The notes beneath the pieces were generated by a model. It was not told where the DNA came from and ran no database searches. It saw only the letters and a program-made list of their open reading frames with translations. From NCBI RefSeq assembly GCF_026122815.1, contig NZ_JAIWQW010000002.1, positions 1-60,262 of the forward strand: 60,262 bases of DNA, in the 5' to 3' direction. The position numbers were made by a program, and so were the translations under genes. This document shows, in pieces, positions 1 to 10,167 of this stretch (positions are counted from its first letter, which is position 1; every line of letters begins with the position of its first letter). This DNA comes from Buchnera aphidicola (Pemphigus obesinymphae). GTDB taxonomy: Bacteria; Pseudomonadota; Gammaproteobacteria; Enterobacterales; Enterobacteriaceae.

Positions 1-44
1 AAGTTTTTCAAGGGAAAATTACAGATCTAATGAATATTAAATAG
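1..44 (+). CDS. lpd: Dihydrolipoamide dehydrogenase, last 13 codons (partial, cut by window start)
   Basis: Frame 3 reads VFQGKITDLMNIK and then TAG at 42-44. This matches the C-terminal tail of E. coli Lpd (EVFEGSITDLPNPK...). Lpd is the FAD-dependent E3 subunit of the pyruvate and 2-oxoglutarate dehydrogenase complexes and reoxidises the lipoyl group. Only the tail is inside the window, so the catalytic domains cannot be checked. The next gene, mtn, is convergent, and a hairpin at 72-114 lies between them. Lipoyl supply genes lipA and lipB occur further along in this window. The call rests on a short match, but the residue pattern and position agree. Confidence 0.72.
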   Translation, partial: VFQGKITDLMNIK

Positions 45-71
45 AAATATTTATATAGATATAAAATTTTA

Positions 72-114
72 GGAAATAGAGAAAATTAGATATAAATATA
101 TATTCTCTATTTCC
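72..114. terminator. Stem-loop between convergent lpd and mtn
   Basis: A perfect 12 bp stem (GGAAATAGAGAA at 72-83, TTCTCTATTTCC at 103-114) encloses a 19 nt loop and lies 27 nt after the lpd stop. A T-rich stretch follows with a short delay rather than an immediate T run. It probably terminates lpd and may also serve mtn from the other side. Confidence 0.5.
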
Positions 115-305
115 AAATTTTGATTTTCACATATTTTTTTTGATTATTTATTTTACATTTTTATGTGTTTTATACGATGTAATTTTTGTATTTTTTCTGT
201 TTTTGAAATGATTTTTATGTATTCTTTATATTTTTTTACGAGTAGTAAATTTTTAAAATTGATTTTTATTTTTTTAATTTGATAAATTTTAAGTATTTAT
301 AAATT

Positions 306-995
306 TTATAATATTTTTAATATTTCTTCGACCACTTGTGAGGCACAATAGCTAGCTTGTTTAACATTTTTTTTAAAACTCCATGTGGCATATTTATTAG
401 CACAATCAGATATAGCACGAACAATTAGAATTGGTTTTTTAAAATTATAACATACTTGAGTAATCGCAGTAGATTCCATATCGATGGCGATAGCTAATGG
501 AAAATGGTTAAGTATAGATTTTAACATGTGTTTTTTGTAAATAAAAGAATCTCCTGTTAAAATAAGTCCTTCTTGAAATTTATATTTCAATCGATATATA
601 CATTTTTTTGCTAAATTTAACAATTTAGTATTTATTAAAAAAAATCTAGGATATTTAGGGATTTGACCTATAGGATATGTAAAGATACTTACATCTACGT
701 CATAGTAACAGGTTTTATTGGGAAGGATAATATTTTTTATTTTTAATAAAGGATTTACGCTTCCAGCAGAACCAACATTGATAATTACATTTGGATCATA
801 ATAAATAATTAGTAAAGTAGTAACTATGCTTGCAGAAACTTTCCCAACACCTGATAGCAATATGATAACATTTGTATTGTGTAAATAACCGGTATAAAAT
901 TTAAAATTTTCTATTTTTTTTATTTTACATTTTTTTATTTTTTTTAGCAGAAAAATGATTTCTTTTTTTATAGCACCTATTATTCCAATTTTCAT
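306..995 (-). CDS. mtnN: 5'-methylthioadenosine/S-adenosylhomocysteine nucleosidase
   Basis: Hydrolyses the glycosidic bond of methylthioadenosine and S-adenosylhomocysteine, releasing adenine, in the cytoplasmic methyl-donor salvage route. The 229 residues align end to end with E. coli Pfs/MtnN (232). The catalytic and binding residues fall at the same numbers: Glu12, Glu174 in the IDMESTA segment, and Asp197 in RAISD. The N-terminal MKIGIIGA is the usual start, so the ATG at 995 is secure. The gene is convergent with lpd and upstream of erpA on the same strand. Nothing suggests decay. Confidence 0.95.
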   Translation of the reverse strand: MKIGIIGAIKKEIIFLLKKIKKCKIKKIENFKFYTGYLHNTNVIILLSGVGKVSASIVTTLLIIYYDPNVIINVGSAGSVNPLLKIKNIILPNKTCYYDVDVSIFTYPIGQIPKYPRFFLINTKLLNLAKKCIYRLKYKFQEGLILTGDSFIYKKHMLKSILNHFPLAIAIDMESTAITQVCYNFKKPILIVRAISDCANKYATWSFKKNVKQASYCASQVVEEILKIL

Positions 996-1071
996 TATTT
1001 TATAATTTTAGTAATTTTGATTCATAAGAAATAAATTTATCATATAGGAAAATATAAAGTAATTGATATTT

Positions 1072-1416
1072 TTATATACTAAATGATAAACCGCATCCAC
1101 AGGTATTTTTTGCGTTTGGATTAGAAATTATAAATTTGGATCCTGTTAAATCTTCTTTGTAATCAATTCTTCCACCTATTAAATATTGTAAGCTAATAGG
1201 ATCAATGATAATATAATTTTTGTATTTTTTAATGAGAATATCATTTTCATTAATGTTTTTGTCGAAGATAAAACCATATTTAAAACCACTACATCCTCCT
1301 CCTGTAATATATACTCTTAATTTGAGATTAGAATTATTTTTTTCTTTTATTAATTTTTTTATTTTTTTTATAGCGGTGTTTGAAACATGTAAAGATATTT
1401 CCAACGTATTTTCCAT
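1072..1416 (-). CDS. erpA: Iron-sulfur cluster insertion protein ErpA
   Basis: A-type carrier that delivers [4Fe-4S] clusters to apo-enzymes; likely clients here include LipA. Starting at the ATG at 1416 gives 114 residues, the E. coli length, and places the three cluster cysteines at Cys42, Cys106 and Cys108 as in E. coli (GGGCSGF and NTCGCG). An in-frame ATG four codons upstream (1428) is possible, but it has no visible ribosome binding site and would extend the protein beyond the family N terminus. A long empty region lies upstream. Confidence 0.93.
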   Translation of the reverse strand: MENTLEISLHVSNTAIKKIKKLIKEKNNSNLKLRVYITGGGCSGFKYGFIFDKNINENDILIKKYKNYIIIDPISLQYLIGGRIDYKEDLTGSKFIISNPNAKNTCGCGLSFSI

Positions 1417-1428
1417 TAGAGATCTCAT

Positions 1429-2644
1429 ATTTTTTATAATATAAAAATTGTATATATTTTATTTTATTTTTTTGATACAAATATGATGTAATATATATTA
1501 CATTTTTATTCAATATATTATATTTGATTTATTTTAAAAAATTTGGAATTATGTTCATAATTAAATATTACTAGAGATATATTTTTTATTAACTTTATCG
1601 GATAATAAATTATTTTTTATTTTAATATTGACAATAATATATTTTATATCGGTATTTGACATAACGCAATTAATTATTTCGTTTATGTATTTCTTGCAGC
1701 AACTAAAATTTTTATTTTTTGATGTTATGTTTCTTTCTTAATTTTAAAATTGCAAAAATTGGGAATTTTATCTCTAGATAAGGTAATTTTTTAATAAAAT
1801 TTTTTTATATTTCTCTATATTTAAAATTATATTTTTTAAGAAATTTAAAATATAGAGTGATACTGATGTTTTTAGTAAATAAAAAAAGTTTAAAGTAGTT
1901 TTTTTTATTTTGATCAAATGTTTATTAATTTTATTATAAATATAATATTTTATTTATTTAATATTTTTATTATTTTTAAGGAAATAATATCTATTATTTT
2001 TAATATATATAAAATGTTATATTTTAGATATTAACTTTATTTAAGGAATTCAATACATTTGCATTTTAATATTTATATTTTTTATTTTTAAAAGAATTTA
2101 ATGATGGATAAAATGAAAGTTTTATTTAATTTTTATTAATTTAAATTTGAATTATTTAATACAACAATTTTAAATTTGATTATTGAGTTTTTTTTTATGA
2201 GTATTAAAAATATATTTTTATTTTTTTATTAATTTACTTTTTATAACATATTCATATGCGTAATTTTTTTATATTTTTTATTTTTTTTGATTTTTATCAT
2301 TTTATTTTTTTAATGTTATAAAATAATAAATTACTTAAATATTTTTTATGTGTAAGAAATATTTATTATTTTTAAGTATTCAATTTACATAAATATAATC
2401 AATATATTTTATTTATTTTTTATTTTTTTTGTATTAAATTTTAATATTGATAGGTATTTACTCATATAGTAATAGAAAACATTTTTATAATCTTTTATTA
2501 AATATTTACATTTTCTTAAAAAAATAATTTTTGTTTTATTGAAACAGTGATAATAGTCTTTAATTATTTTAAATAAATATATTGCTGGATGTTATATGAT
2601 TATAATTAGTTTGATTTTATATAATTTTTTTTAATTAATAATTT
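1429..2644. other. 1.2 kb gene-free AT-rich region at the expected dcw cluster position
   Basis: No open frame of 60 codons and no recognisable coding remnant could be seen. The composition is dominated by A/T runs. In less reduced Buchnera, as I recall, and by comparison with the E. coli order (rsmH-ftsL-ftsI-mur-fts-ftsZ), the peptidoglycan/division cluster would lie between rsmH and erpA. I infer a large deletion plus residual decayed sequence. The upstream part must also hold the erpA promoter, which I could not pin down. Confidence 0.6.
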
Positions 2645-3589
2645 TTATTCCTTACTTTTTTCAGCAACTCTTAATATAGAACTACGTGACTTTGGATTAA
2701 TATAAATTTCATTTTCACTAGGGAATATTCTATTAATGATTTTTAATTTTATTTTTTTTATTTGGTTGATTTTTTTTTCTGTAATAGGTAAGCCAATAGG
2801 TACTTGAGCTTTTTGGCTATTTTTTTTTATAAATTTTTTTACAATGCGATCTTCTAAGGAATGGAAACTAATTATTGACAATCTTCCTCCTGGTATTAAT
2901 ATTTTTAATGCATTATTTAACACTAAATTGATTTCTTCTATTTCTTGATTAAGATAAATTCTTATTGCTTGAAAACTACGAGTTGCTGGATGTTTAAATT
3001 TATTATATTTTGGAATAGATTTAGCAATTAAATCAGCAAGTTCTTTAGTACGCAAGATAGGTTTTATTTTTTTTTGTTTAAAGATAGATTTTGCAATATG
3101 TTTTGCAAATTTTTCTTCACCGAATTTTTTTAGTATGAATGCAATTTCATTTTCTTTCGCTTTATTTAACCAAGATGCTGCTGAAATGCCTTTTTTAGGA
3201 TTCATTCTCATATCTAAAGGACCATCTTGCATAAAAGAGAATCCTCTTGTGGGATTATTTAATTGTAAGGATGACATACCTAAATCTAATATAATTCCAT
3301 TAATTTTCCCTATTATGTTTTTTTGTTTTGCATAATTTAATATGTTTGAAAATAATCCCTGAATTATACAAAAACGGTGATCTTTAATTTTATTAGCTTC
3401 AGAAATAGCATAAGGATCTCTGTCGATACTATATAATTTTCCATTTTTTCCCAGTTTTTTTAATATTTTTTTAGTATGTCCACCTTCTCCAAATGTACAA
3501 TCAATATAAATGCCATTTTTTTTTATATTTAAGGAATGTATAGATTCCTGTAGTAATACAGGAATATGTTTTTGGTATATTTTTGTCAT
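2645..3589 (-). CDS. rsmH: 16S rRNA (cytosine-1402 N4) methyltransferase RsmH
   Basis: Methylates N4 of C1402 in the decoding centre of 16S rRNA using S-adenosylmethionine. The 314 residues match E. coli RsmH (313) throughout. The SAM-binding segment [16 protein letters not shown] follows the HIPVLLQES start, and the [32 protein letters not shown] and [12 protein letters not shown] blocks are intact. In E. coli this is the second gene of the dcw cluster; here nothing of the cluster remains downstream. It follows ilvI-ilvH on the same strand, 96 nt after ilvH. Confidence 0.96.
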   Translation of the reverse strand: MTKIYQKHIPVLLQESIHSLNIKKNGIYIDCTFGEGGHTKKILKKLGKNGKLYSIDRDPYAISEANKIKDHRFCIIQGLFSNILNYAKQKNIIGKINGIILDLGMSSLQLNNPTRGFSFMQDGPLDMRMNPKKGISAASWLNKAKENEIAFILKKFGEEKFAKHIAKSIFKQKKIKPILRTKELADLIAKSIPKYNKFKHPATRSFQAIRIYLNQEIEEINLVLNNALKILIPGGRLSIISFHSLEDRIVKKFIKKNSQKAQVPIGLPITEKKINQIKKIKLKIINRIFPSENEIYINPKSRSSILRVAEKSKE

Positions 3590-3685
3590 AATTTATTTTT
3601 AAAATAAAAAGTTTTAATGATATTAGATTTTAATTTTTATTTAAAATAGTAATAAATAATTCGGTATTAATTTTTAATGTCTTTT

Positions 3686-4162
3686 TTAACTTCTTGATAA
3701 CCCCACAATACCAGAACGAGCAATTTCAGTAATTTTCGCTATATCTCTTATTATTTTTAAAAAAGCATTTAGTTTTTTACTAGTTCCAGATAATTGTATA
3801 ATGTACATAGATGTAGTTATATCGACAATTTGTCCTCGGAAAATTTCGGTAATTCTTTTTACTTCTTCTCTAGCAGTTCCTATGCTATAAACTTTAACCA
3901 AAATAATTTCTCTTTCTATGTGTGCAATATGTCCAATTTCTGTAACGCTTAATACGTCTATTAATTTGTGTAATTGTTTTTCGATTTGTGTAATAACTTT
4001 ATCATCACCTACAGTTTGAATTGTCATTCTTGATAAAGTAGGATCTTCAGTAGGTGCAACAGTTACGCTTTCTATGTTATAACCTCTTTGTGAAAATAAT
4101 CCGACTACTCTGGATAGTGCTCCAAATTCGTTTTCTAATATAACAGATAAGATTCTTTTCAT
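3686..4162 (-). CDS. ilvH: Acetolactate synthase III regulatory (small) subunit
   Basis: Regulatory subunit of acetohydroxyacid synthase, the first common step of valine, leucine and isoleucine synthesis, made for the aphid host. The N-terminal ACT domain (about residues 4-75) and C-terminal ACT-like domain match E. coli IlvH (163 aa; 158 here). Residues linked to valine feedback in E. coli (Asn11, Gly14, Ser17, Asn29) are present; residue 13 is Phe rather than Ser. It starts with ATGA overlapping the ilvI stop by 4 nt, which implies translational coupling. The last few residues of the E. coli protein are missing. Confidence 0.96.
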   Translation of the reverse strand: MKRILSVILENEFGALSRVVGLFSQRGYNIESVTVAPTEDPTLSRMTIQTVGDDKVITQIEKQLHKLIDVLSVTEIGHIAHIEREIILVKVYSIGTAREEVKRITEIFRGQIVDITTSMYIIQLSGTSKKLNAFLKIIRDIAKITEIARSGIVGLSRS

Positions 4163-5889
4163 ATTTTTTTATTCTCGTTTTTTTTTAACCACATTTCATT
4201 CATACCTCCTCCTTTGATTTGCATAGGATATACATGTTCTGAGGCATCAATCAATATATCTACAAATACTAAATGTCCTTTATTTAATTTTATTAGTGCC
4301 AACTTTAATTGGTTTTCTAATTCTGCAGGATTAGTAATTGATATGCCTATATGACCGTAAGATTCTGCTAACTGAATAAAATTAGGTAATGATTTCATAT
4401 AGGAATGAGAATGTCTTCCAGAATAGATCATATCTTGCCATTGTTTTACCATTCCCAATGAATGATTATTTAAGTTAATAATTAATATTGGTAATTTATA
4501 TTGCATTGCGGTGGATAGTTCTTGAATGTTCATTTGAATACTTCCATCTCCTGTGATGCAAATAACAGTTTCTTTTGGCAAAGCCAATTTTACTCCTAAT
4601 GCTGCTGGTAAACCAAATCCCATGGTTCCTAATCCTCCTGAATTAATCCAGCGTTTAGGTTTATCAAAAAGATAATACAAAGCGGTAAACATTTGGTGTT
4701 GACCTACATCTGATGTAACATATGCTTTTCCTTTTGTTAACTTCCATAACACTTGAATAGCTAATTGTGGTTTTATTTTAATACTTTTTTTATCATAAGA
4801 TAAATTATTAGATTTTCTCCATGTGTTAATGGTATTCCACCAAGGGTTTAGATTTCTTGATATTATTTTTTCTTTTTCTTTTTTTAATATTTCTAATATT
4901 TTTTTTAATACTTTTTTAGCATCTCCTACAATAGCAATATTGGCAACTACTGTTTTAGATATAGATGTTGGATCTATATCAAGATGTAATATATTTGCAA
5001 ATGGACAATATTTTTTTAAATTGTTGGTAGTACGGTCGTCGAATCTGACTCCAATAGCAAAAATAACGTCTGAATGGTGCATAGCCATATTTGCTTCGTA
5101 AGTTCCGTGCATTCCCAACATATGGATACTTTGAGGATGAGTTCCAGGGAAACTACCTAATGCCATTAATGACGTAGTAACAGGGATATTTAATATTTCT
5201 GCTAACATACGAAGTTCATGGTGACTATTTGAACTAATCACTCCTCCACCTGCATATATAATCGGTTTTTTTGCATGTAATAAAATAGTTATAGCTTTTT
5301 TAATTTGTTTTATATTTTCCTTTATTTTTGGATTATATGATCTTATATTAACAGAGTCTGGCCAAATATAAGGTTTTTTATCTGTTGCATTTAATATGTC
5401 TTTGGGTAAATCAATTACTACTGGACCAGGACGTCCGGTTGTAGCTATCCAAAAGGCTTTTTTAAAAGTGATAGGAATATCTTCCGTTTTTTTAACTAAA
5501 AAACTATGTTTAACTACAGGACGAGAAATTCCAACCATATCGCATTCTTGAAATGCGTCTAAACCGATTAGTTCTGAAGATACTTGTCCTGAAATTACTA
5601 TGAGTGGAATGGAATCCATGTACGCTGTAGCTATTCCAGTAATTGCATTCGTTGCACCAGGTCCAGATGTTACTAAAACCACCCCAACTTTACCAGTACA
5701 TCTAGCGTAACCATCAGCCATGTGGGTTGCTCCTTGTTCATGTCTTACTAAGATATGATTGATTCCATTAATAGTTTTTAATGCATCATAGATATCCAGA
5801 ACAGCTCCTCCAGGATAACCAAATATATATTCGATTCCTTGATCAATCAACGATTGAACAACCATTTCTGCACCTGATAAAACTTTCAT
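4159..5889 (-). CDS. ilvI: Acetolactate synthase III catalytic (large) subunit
   Basis: Thiamine-diphosphate enzyme that condenses two pyruvates, or pyruvate with 2-oxobutyrate, to acetohydroxy acids. It has 576 residues against 574 in E. coli. Glu51 in [12 protein letters not shown] is the cofactor-activating glutamate, and the GDGSIQMN...NLNN ThDP/Mg2+ motif lies in the C-terminal domain. The order is N-terminal pyrimidine-binding domain, central FAD-binding domain, then pyrophosphate-binding domain. It forms an operon with ilvH (4 nt overlap). Strong conservation fits its role in host nutrition. No leader peptide or attenuator was seen in the 204 nt upstream. Confidence 0.97.
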   Translation of the reverse strand: MKVLSGAEMVVQSLIDQGIEYIFGYPGGAVLDIYDALKTINGINHILVRHEQGATHMADGYARCTGKVGVVLVTSGPGATNAITGIATAYMDSIPLIVISGQVSSELIGLDAFQECDMVGISRPVVKHSFLVKKTEDIPITFKKAFWIATTGRPGPVVIDLPKDILNATDKKPYIWPDSVNIRSYNPKIKENIKQIKKAITILLHAKKPIIYAGGGVISSNSHHELRMLAEILNIPVTTSLMALGSFPGTHPQSIHMLGMHGTYEANMAMHHSDVIFAIGVRFDDRTTNNLKKYCPFANILHLDIDPTSISKTVVANIAIVGDAKKVLKKILEILKKEKEKIISRNLNPWWNTINTWRKSNNLSYDKKSIKIKPQLAIQVLWKLTKGKAYVTSDVGQHQMFTALYYLFDKPKRWINSGGLGTMGFGLPAALGVKLALPKETVICITGDGSIQMNIQELSTAMQYKLPILIINLNNHSLGMVKQWQDMIYSGRHSHSYMKSLPNFIQLAESYGHIGISITNPAELENQLKLALIKLNKGHLVFVDILIDASEHVYPMQIKGGGMNEMWLKKNENKKI

Positions 5890-6093
5890 TTTTATTCCTA
5901 ATTTTAAAGTATTTTAAAATAATGTTAGATTTTTTAAATAAATGTATTTTATATATAATTCATCATATTATTTTAAATAAATATTTAATTTTTTTTATAG
6001 TGTATATTTAATATTTTCATTTATTTTAATTTTGTTTTAAAATTTTTATATTAATGAAATATAATTTTTACTGTTATTTTAAATAGTTTTTTT

Positions 6094-7116
6094 TTAAATC
6101 AGAGATCTTTTAAATTCTGGAGAGATCCAAGTTAAAAGTTTATTTTTTCTTTTAATAATCAGACATGCATTTAATTTTTCTCGTATGATTAATTTTTTTG
6201 CTTTTTTAAATCCTATTACCATCAATCCTGTATCCCAAGCATCAGCTTCTAATGCATTATTAGCAATAATACTAACTGACGTTAAATTATGTTGTATAGG
6301 TAAACCTGTTAACGGATTGATAATATGGCAAATATTTTTTCCCTCCAAATAAAAATAATTTAAATAATTTCCTGATGTACTAATAGATTTGTTTTTTAAA
6401 TAAACAATTATATGTGTGGTATTTTCGTTTTTTATTGGAGATTTTATACCAATTTTTTTTGTTGATCCTTTGGTAAAAACCGAGCCTCCCACTGTTATTA
6501 TGTAGTTAGAAATTTGTTCTTTATTTAGTATATCAGCTATATGATCTACCGCAAATCCTTCTCCTAAAGTAGAAAGATCAATTTGAATGTTTTCTAAATC
6601 TTTTTTTAAAAAATATCCCGAGTTATTTTGAATTATTTGTAAATGGTGTAATCCGGTAAAGAAAAGAGTTTTATTTATTTTTTTTATAGATGGATATTTT
6701 TTAGGTATTTTTTTAGGACCAAATCCCCACATGTTTACCAGTCGTCCAATGGTAATATCCAATGCTCCTGATGTTTTTTCTCCCACGGTTAAAGCTGTAG
6801 TAATAATATTTTGCATATTTTTATTTATAGGGTATAGTTTGTTTTCTTTATATTTATTAAATTTGGATACGGCAGATTTTTTTTCCCATGTAGAAAATTC
6901 TTGTTCATCTTGATCAAGTACTTTTTGTAGTATAGATTTAAGATATAGTTTTTTTCTTTTTTTTTGTTTTAATAATTTTACTTTCCATGTTGTTCCCATT
7001 GTTTTTCCTGTTATAACAGTAAAATTATATTTTTTAGATATTAAAAATTTTGTTTTATTGCCTGTGCATATTAATATGATGATGAAAATTATATTTAAAA
7101 TTAAAGTCCATAGCAT
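6094..7116 (-). CDS. apbE: FAD:protein FMN transferase ApbE
   Basis: Transfers FMN from FAD to threonine residues of flavoproteins, typically the RnfG/RnfD subunits of the Rnf/Rsx electron-transfer complex. The 340 residues (E. coli about 351) include VITGKTMGTTWKV, the DLSTLGEGFAVDH core, KSISTSGNY, ICHIINPLTG and the ALEADAWDTGLMV metal-site block. Residues 1-17 are hydrophobic and end in Cys17 (ILIC), resembling a lipoprotein signal, but the residue before Cys is Ile, so the lipobox is not canonical. It may be a lipoprotein or simply membrane-anchored on the periplasmic face. It is divergent from degP. Confidence 0.92.
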   Translation of the reverse strand: MLWTLILNIIFIIILICTGNKTKFLISKKYNFTVITGKTMGTTWKVKLLKQKKRKKLYLKSILQKVLDQDEQEFSTWEKKSAVSKFNKYKENKLYPINKNMQNIITTALTVGEKTSGALDITIGRLVNMWGFGPKKIPKKYPSIKKINKTLFFTGLHHLQIIQNNSGYFLKKDLENIQIDLSTLGEGFAVDHIADILNKEQISNYIITVGGSVFTKGSTKKIGIKSPIKNENTTHIIVYLKNKSISTSGNYLNYFYLEGKNICHIINPLTGLPIQHNLTSVSIIANNALEADAWDTGLMVIGFKKAKKLIIREKLNACLIIKRKNKLLTWISPEFKRSLI

Positions 7117-7695
7117 GGATTATGCAAATTCCTAGTTAAATCGATATCATATAAATAATTGTATTATTTAAAAATCACGATGTTTTATGTATAAAAAATA
7201 TTTTTATCAATATTAACATCAAAGATATTATTATTTTTAAATAAAAATTATTTGTATATATTTTTAATAGATAGGAGAAAATATTTTTCAAAGTACAAAT
7301 GTAAAACATTTTAATATTTTCTGAAATAAAATATTTTCATTTCTAAATAAATATAATGATATTATATGTTATATAACATAATATCATTTTTTATTGATAG
7401 TATTAAATTAATTTAATTTATTAAATATTTTTTTATTTATTTTTAATATAATATTAGTTTTGTTTTTTATACAATTATATATGTTTATGTATGATTAATA
7501 TTTTTATATGTTTTAAAGTGGGAAATATCGTATTTTAAAAATATTAATTATGTTGCTAATAAATAGATTGATGTTTAAACGACTGAGTTAAATTTTTTAT
7601 GAATAAATATTTCTTTTATATTAGATAGAAAGTATCACTTAGCACGGTAACACGAATATAGATATCAAATATAAATTTTAATTAGAGTATCAATT
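7117..7695. other. Divergent apbE/degP intergenic region with a terminator-like hairpin
   Basis: 579 nt with no gene. The one clear structure is an inverted repeat at 7355-7388 (arms 7355-7371 and 7374-7388, differing by a 2 nt bulge), followed by T residues to 7392. It reads as a plus-strand rho-independent terminator although no gene lies upstream on that strand. It may be a relic of a lost gene or lie in a long degP leader. I could not identify a convincing heat-shock promoter for degP. Confidence 0.4.
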
Positions 7696-9126
7696 ATGAA
7701 AAAATTGTCTTTTTTACTAAAAACAACATTATTTTTATCTGCTATGTTTTTAAGTGTAGGAATGTCTTGGAGTAATATATTACCTATTCATAAGGTATCT
7801 TCCGAATTGAATTTACCTAGTTTAGCACCTATGTTAGAAAAAGTTATGCCTGCAGTAGTAAGTATTAATATTGAAGGTATTGCTCCAGTTAAAAATATTC
7901 ATTTATCCAAAAAATTTGAGCCTTTTTGGAGTAAGGATTCTCCATTTTGTCGAAGTAGATCTCCATTTTTTTCTTCTCCTTTATGTAATGTAATATCTGG
8001 TGGATGTCCTGATCAAAGACATTTTCGAGCTCTTGGTTCAGGAGTTATTATTGATGCAGAAAAAGGTTATGTTGTAACTAATAATCATGTTATAGATCAT
8101 GCAAATAGAATTATGGTATTTTTAAATGACGGAACTAAATATGAAGCTAAAGTACTTGGTAAGGATGCTCGTTCTGATATAGCTTTAATTAAATTAAAAA
8201 ATACAAAAAATTTAATTTCTATTAAATTAGGAGATTCAGATTTATTACGTGTTGGAGATTATACAATAGCAATTGGTAATCCTTATGGGTTAGGGGAGAC
8301 TGTGACTTCGGGTATTATTTCTGCTTTGGGCCGTAGTGGTTTAAATATTGAAAATTATGAAAATTTTATTCAAACTGACGCTGCTATTAATCGTGGAAAC
8401 TCTGGTGGAGCATTAATTAATTTGAAAGGAGAATTGATAGGTATAAACACTGCTATTTTAGCTCCAGAAGGAGGGAATATAGGTATTGGTTTTGCTATTC
8501 CTGGAAATATGGTAAAAAATTTAACTGATCAAATTTTATTATATGGAAAAATAAAACGTGGGGAATTGGGTATAGTTGGTACTGAATTAAATTCTCAACT
8601 CGCAAAAGTAATGAAATTGAATACTACAAGAGGTGCTTTTATTACTCAGGTTTTACCTAATTCTGCTGCAGAAAAAGCAGGGATTAAGTCTGGGGATGTC
8701 ATTATTTATTATAATAAAAAACCAGTGAATAGTTTTTCTGCTTTGAGAGCTGAAATTAGTTCTTTACCAGTTAATACTAAATTAGAGTTAGGAATATTAA
8801 GAAATACAAAAATAAAATCAATTACGGTAGAATTAAAAAATAGGATTCAAAATAAAGTAGAATCGGCAACTTTATTGTCTGACATTGCAGGTGCTAATTT
8901 GAGTAATTATATTTTTAATGGAATACAAGGAGTGCGTATAGATAATGTAAAAAAAAATACAGCTGCTCATCATATAGGATTTAGAAAGGGAGATATAATT
9001 ATTGGTGTAAATAAGAATGGAATATCTGATATAGAAGGATTACGTGATACAATTAGAACTGGATATTCAGTTTTGGTTTTTAAAATAAAAAGAAATAACG
9101 CGGATATTTATTTGGTACTACAGTAA
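7696..9126 (+). CDS. degP: Periplasmic serine protease/chaperone DegP
   Basis: HtrA-family protease that degrades or refolds misfolded envelope proteins. It has 476 residues (E. coli 474). An N-terminal signal peptide (KK, then a hydrophobic stretch to about residue 23) is followed by the trypsin-like domain with catalytic His131, Asp161 and Ser236, matching the E. coli precursor numbers. Two PDZ domains lie at about 280-370 and 385-476. The LA-loop cysteines (Cys85 and Cys97) are kept, with an extra Cys104. The upstream ribosome binding site is weak. A strong hairpin follows at 9144. With bamA it suggests outer-membrane protein traffic persists although the lpx genes expected next to bamA are absent. 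Confidence 0.97.
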   Translation: MKKLSFLLKTTLFLSAMFLSVGMSWSNILPIHKVSSELNLPSLAPMLEKVMPAVVSINIEGIAPVKNIHLSKKFEPFWSKDSPFCRSRSPFFSSPLCNVISGGCPDQRHFRALGSGVIIDAEKGYVVTNNHVIDHANRIMVFLNDGTKYEAKVLGKDARSDIALIKLKNTKNLISIKLGDSDLLRVGDYTIAIGNPYGLGETVTSGIISALGRSGLNIENYENFIQTDAAINRGNSGGALINLKGELIGINTAILAPEGGNIGIGFAIPGNMVKNLTDQILLYGKIKRGELGIVGTELNSQLAKVMKLNTTRGAFITQVLPNSAAEKAGIKSGDVIIYYNKKPVNSFSALRAEISSLPVNTKLELGILRNTKIKSITVELKNRIQNKVESATLLSDIAGANLSNYIFNGIQGVRIDNVKKNTAAHHIGFRKGDIIIGVNKNGISDIEGLRDTIRTGYSVLVFKIKRNNADIYLVLQ

Positions 9127-9143
9127 AGATATTGAAATGTGTT

Positions 9144-9184
9144 TATATTGCCTGAATGTACAAATGATTCAGGCAATATATTTT
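9144..9184. terminator. Bidirectional rho-independent terminator between degP and dapD
   Basis: A perfect 14 bp stem (TATATTGCCTGAAT at 9144-9157, ATTCAGGCAATATA at 9167-9180) has a 9 nt loop and four T residues after it. It lies 17 nt past the degP stop and just before the dapD stop on the other strand. It is one of the most GC-rich hairpins in the protein-coding part of the window, which supports selection. Confidence 0.82.
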
Positions 9185-9195
9185 GCAATATACGA

Positions 9196-10017
9196 TTATA
9201 TGTTTCTAAGAAGTTGATTGATTGAGGTTTTTTTAATAGTTTTTTCGTCTACTTTTTTTACTATTACAGCGCAATATAGATTATAACGTTTATTATCAGA
9301 AGGTAAGCTTCCGGATACCACTACAGATCCTTTTGGTATTCTTCCATAAAATATGTTACCTGTCTCTCGATCGTATATTTTAGTGCTATTCCCAATATAT
9401 ACTCCCATAGAGATCACAGAGTTTTCTTCTATAATGACTCCTTCTACTATTTCAGAACGAGCACCAATGAAACAATTATCTTCAATAATTGTAGGATTAT
9501 TTTGTAATGGTTCCAATACTCCTCCAATTCCAACACCTCCTGAAATATGAACATTTTTACCAATTTGGGCGCAAGAACCTATGGTGGCCCATGTATCTAT
9601 CATACTCCCTTCGTCAATATAAGCGCCAATATTTACATAGGAAGGCATGAGTACTGTTTTTCTCCCTACAAAAGAACCTTTTCTTATTGTTGCAGGAGGT
9701 ACTATTCGTATTTCTTCTTCTTTAAACTTTTTTTCGTCATAATTTTTATATTTTAGTGGAACTTTATCATAATAAGCAGTATGTGCATCATTTGTTACTT
9801 CATTTTTCTTTAGATATAAATAAAGTAATATTGCTTCTTTTAACCATTGATGAGTTATCCAAACACCTTCTATTTTTTCTGCAACACGTAAAGTACCGAT
9901 ATCTAACATATTTATTACTTGATTTATAGCGTCTTTTTCAGATTTACACATATTTTCATATTTAATACTGGTCTTTTTTTCGAAAACGTTTTTAATTATT
10001 TTTTTTAATTTTTTCAT
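9196..10017 (-). CDS. dapD: 2,3,4,5-tetrahydropyridine-2,6-dicarboxylate N-succinyltransferase
   Basis: Succinylates tetrahydrodipicolinate using succinyl-CoA, in the lysine/meso-diaminopimelate pathway. It has 273 residues (E. coli 274), collinear. The left-handed beta-helix hexapeptide region spans about 100-240, with [17 protein letters not shown], the [14 protein letters not shown] block and GGVLEPLQ. With the murein cluster missing nearby, the pathway would mainly serve lysine supply to the host. The start MKKLKKII aligns with the E. coli N terminus. It is convergent with degP. Confidence 0.97.
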   Translation of the reverse strand: MKKLKKIIKNVFEKKTSIKYENMCKSEKDAINQVINMLDIGTLRVAEKIEGVWITHQWLKEAILLYLYLKKNEVTNDAHTAYYDKVPLKYKNYDEKKFKEEEIRIVPPATIRKGSFVGRKTVLMPSYVNIGAYIDEGSMIDTWATIGSCAQIGKNVHISGGVGIGGVLEPLQNNPTIIEDNCFIGARSEIVEGVIIEENSVISMGVYIGNSTKIYDRETGNIFYGRIPKGSVVVSGSLPSDNKRYNLYCAVIVKKVDEKTIKKTSINQLLRNI

Positions 10018-10167
10018 ATTTTTAAATGTTCCGATTTTTATAGTTTTTTAAAAAATAATTATTTTAAAAAAAAATTTATATTGTTTATTAGTAAAACTTT
10101 TAACATTTTTTTGTATAGTAATTAATTTTATTAGCTCTTTATCTAAATTAGATTTTTTTATTTGATT

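Noticed and set aside
1220-1444. 74-codon open frame opposite erpA
   Set aside because: Shadow of erpA, whose cysteine motif and length are conserved.
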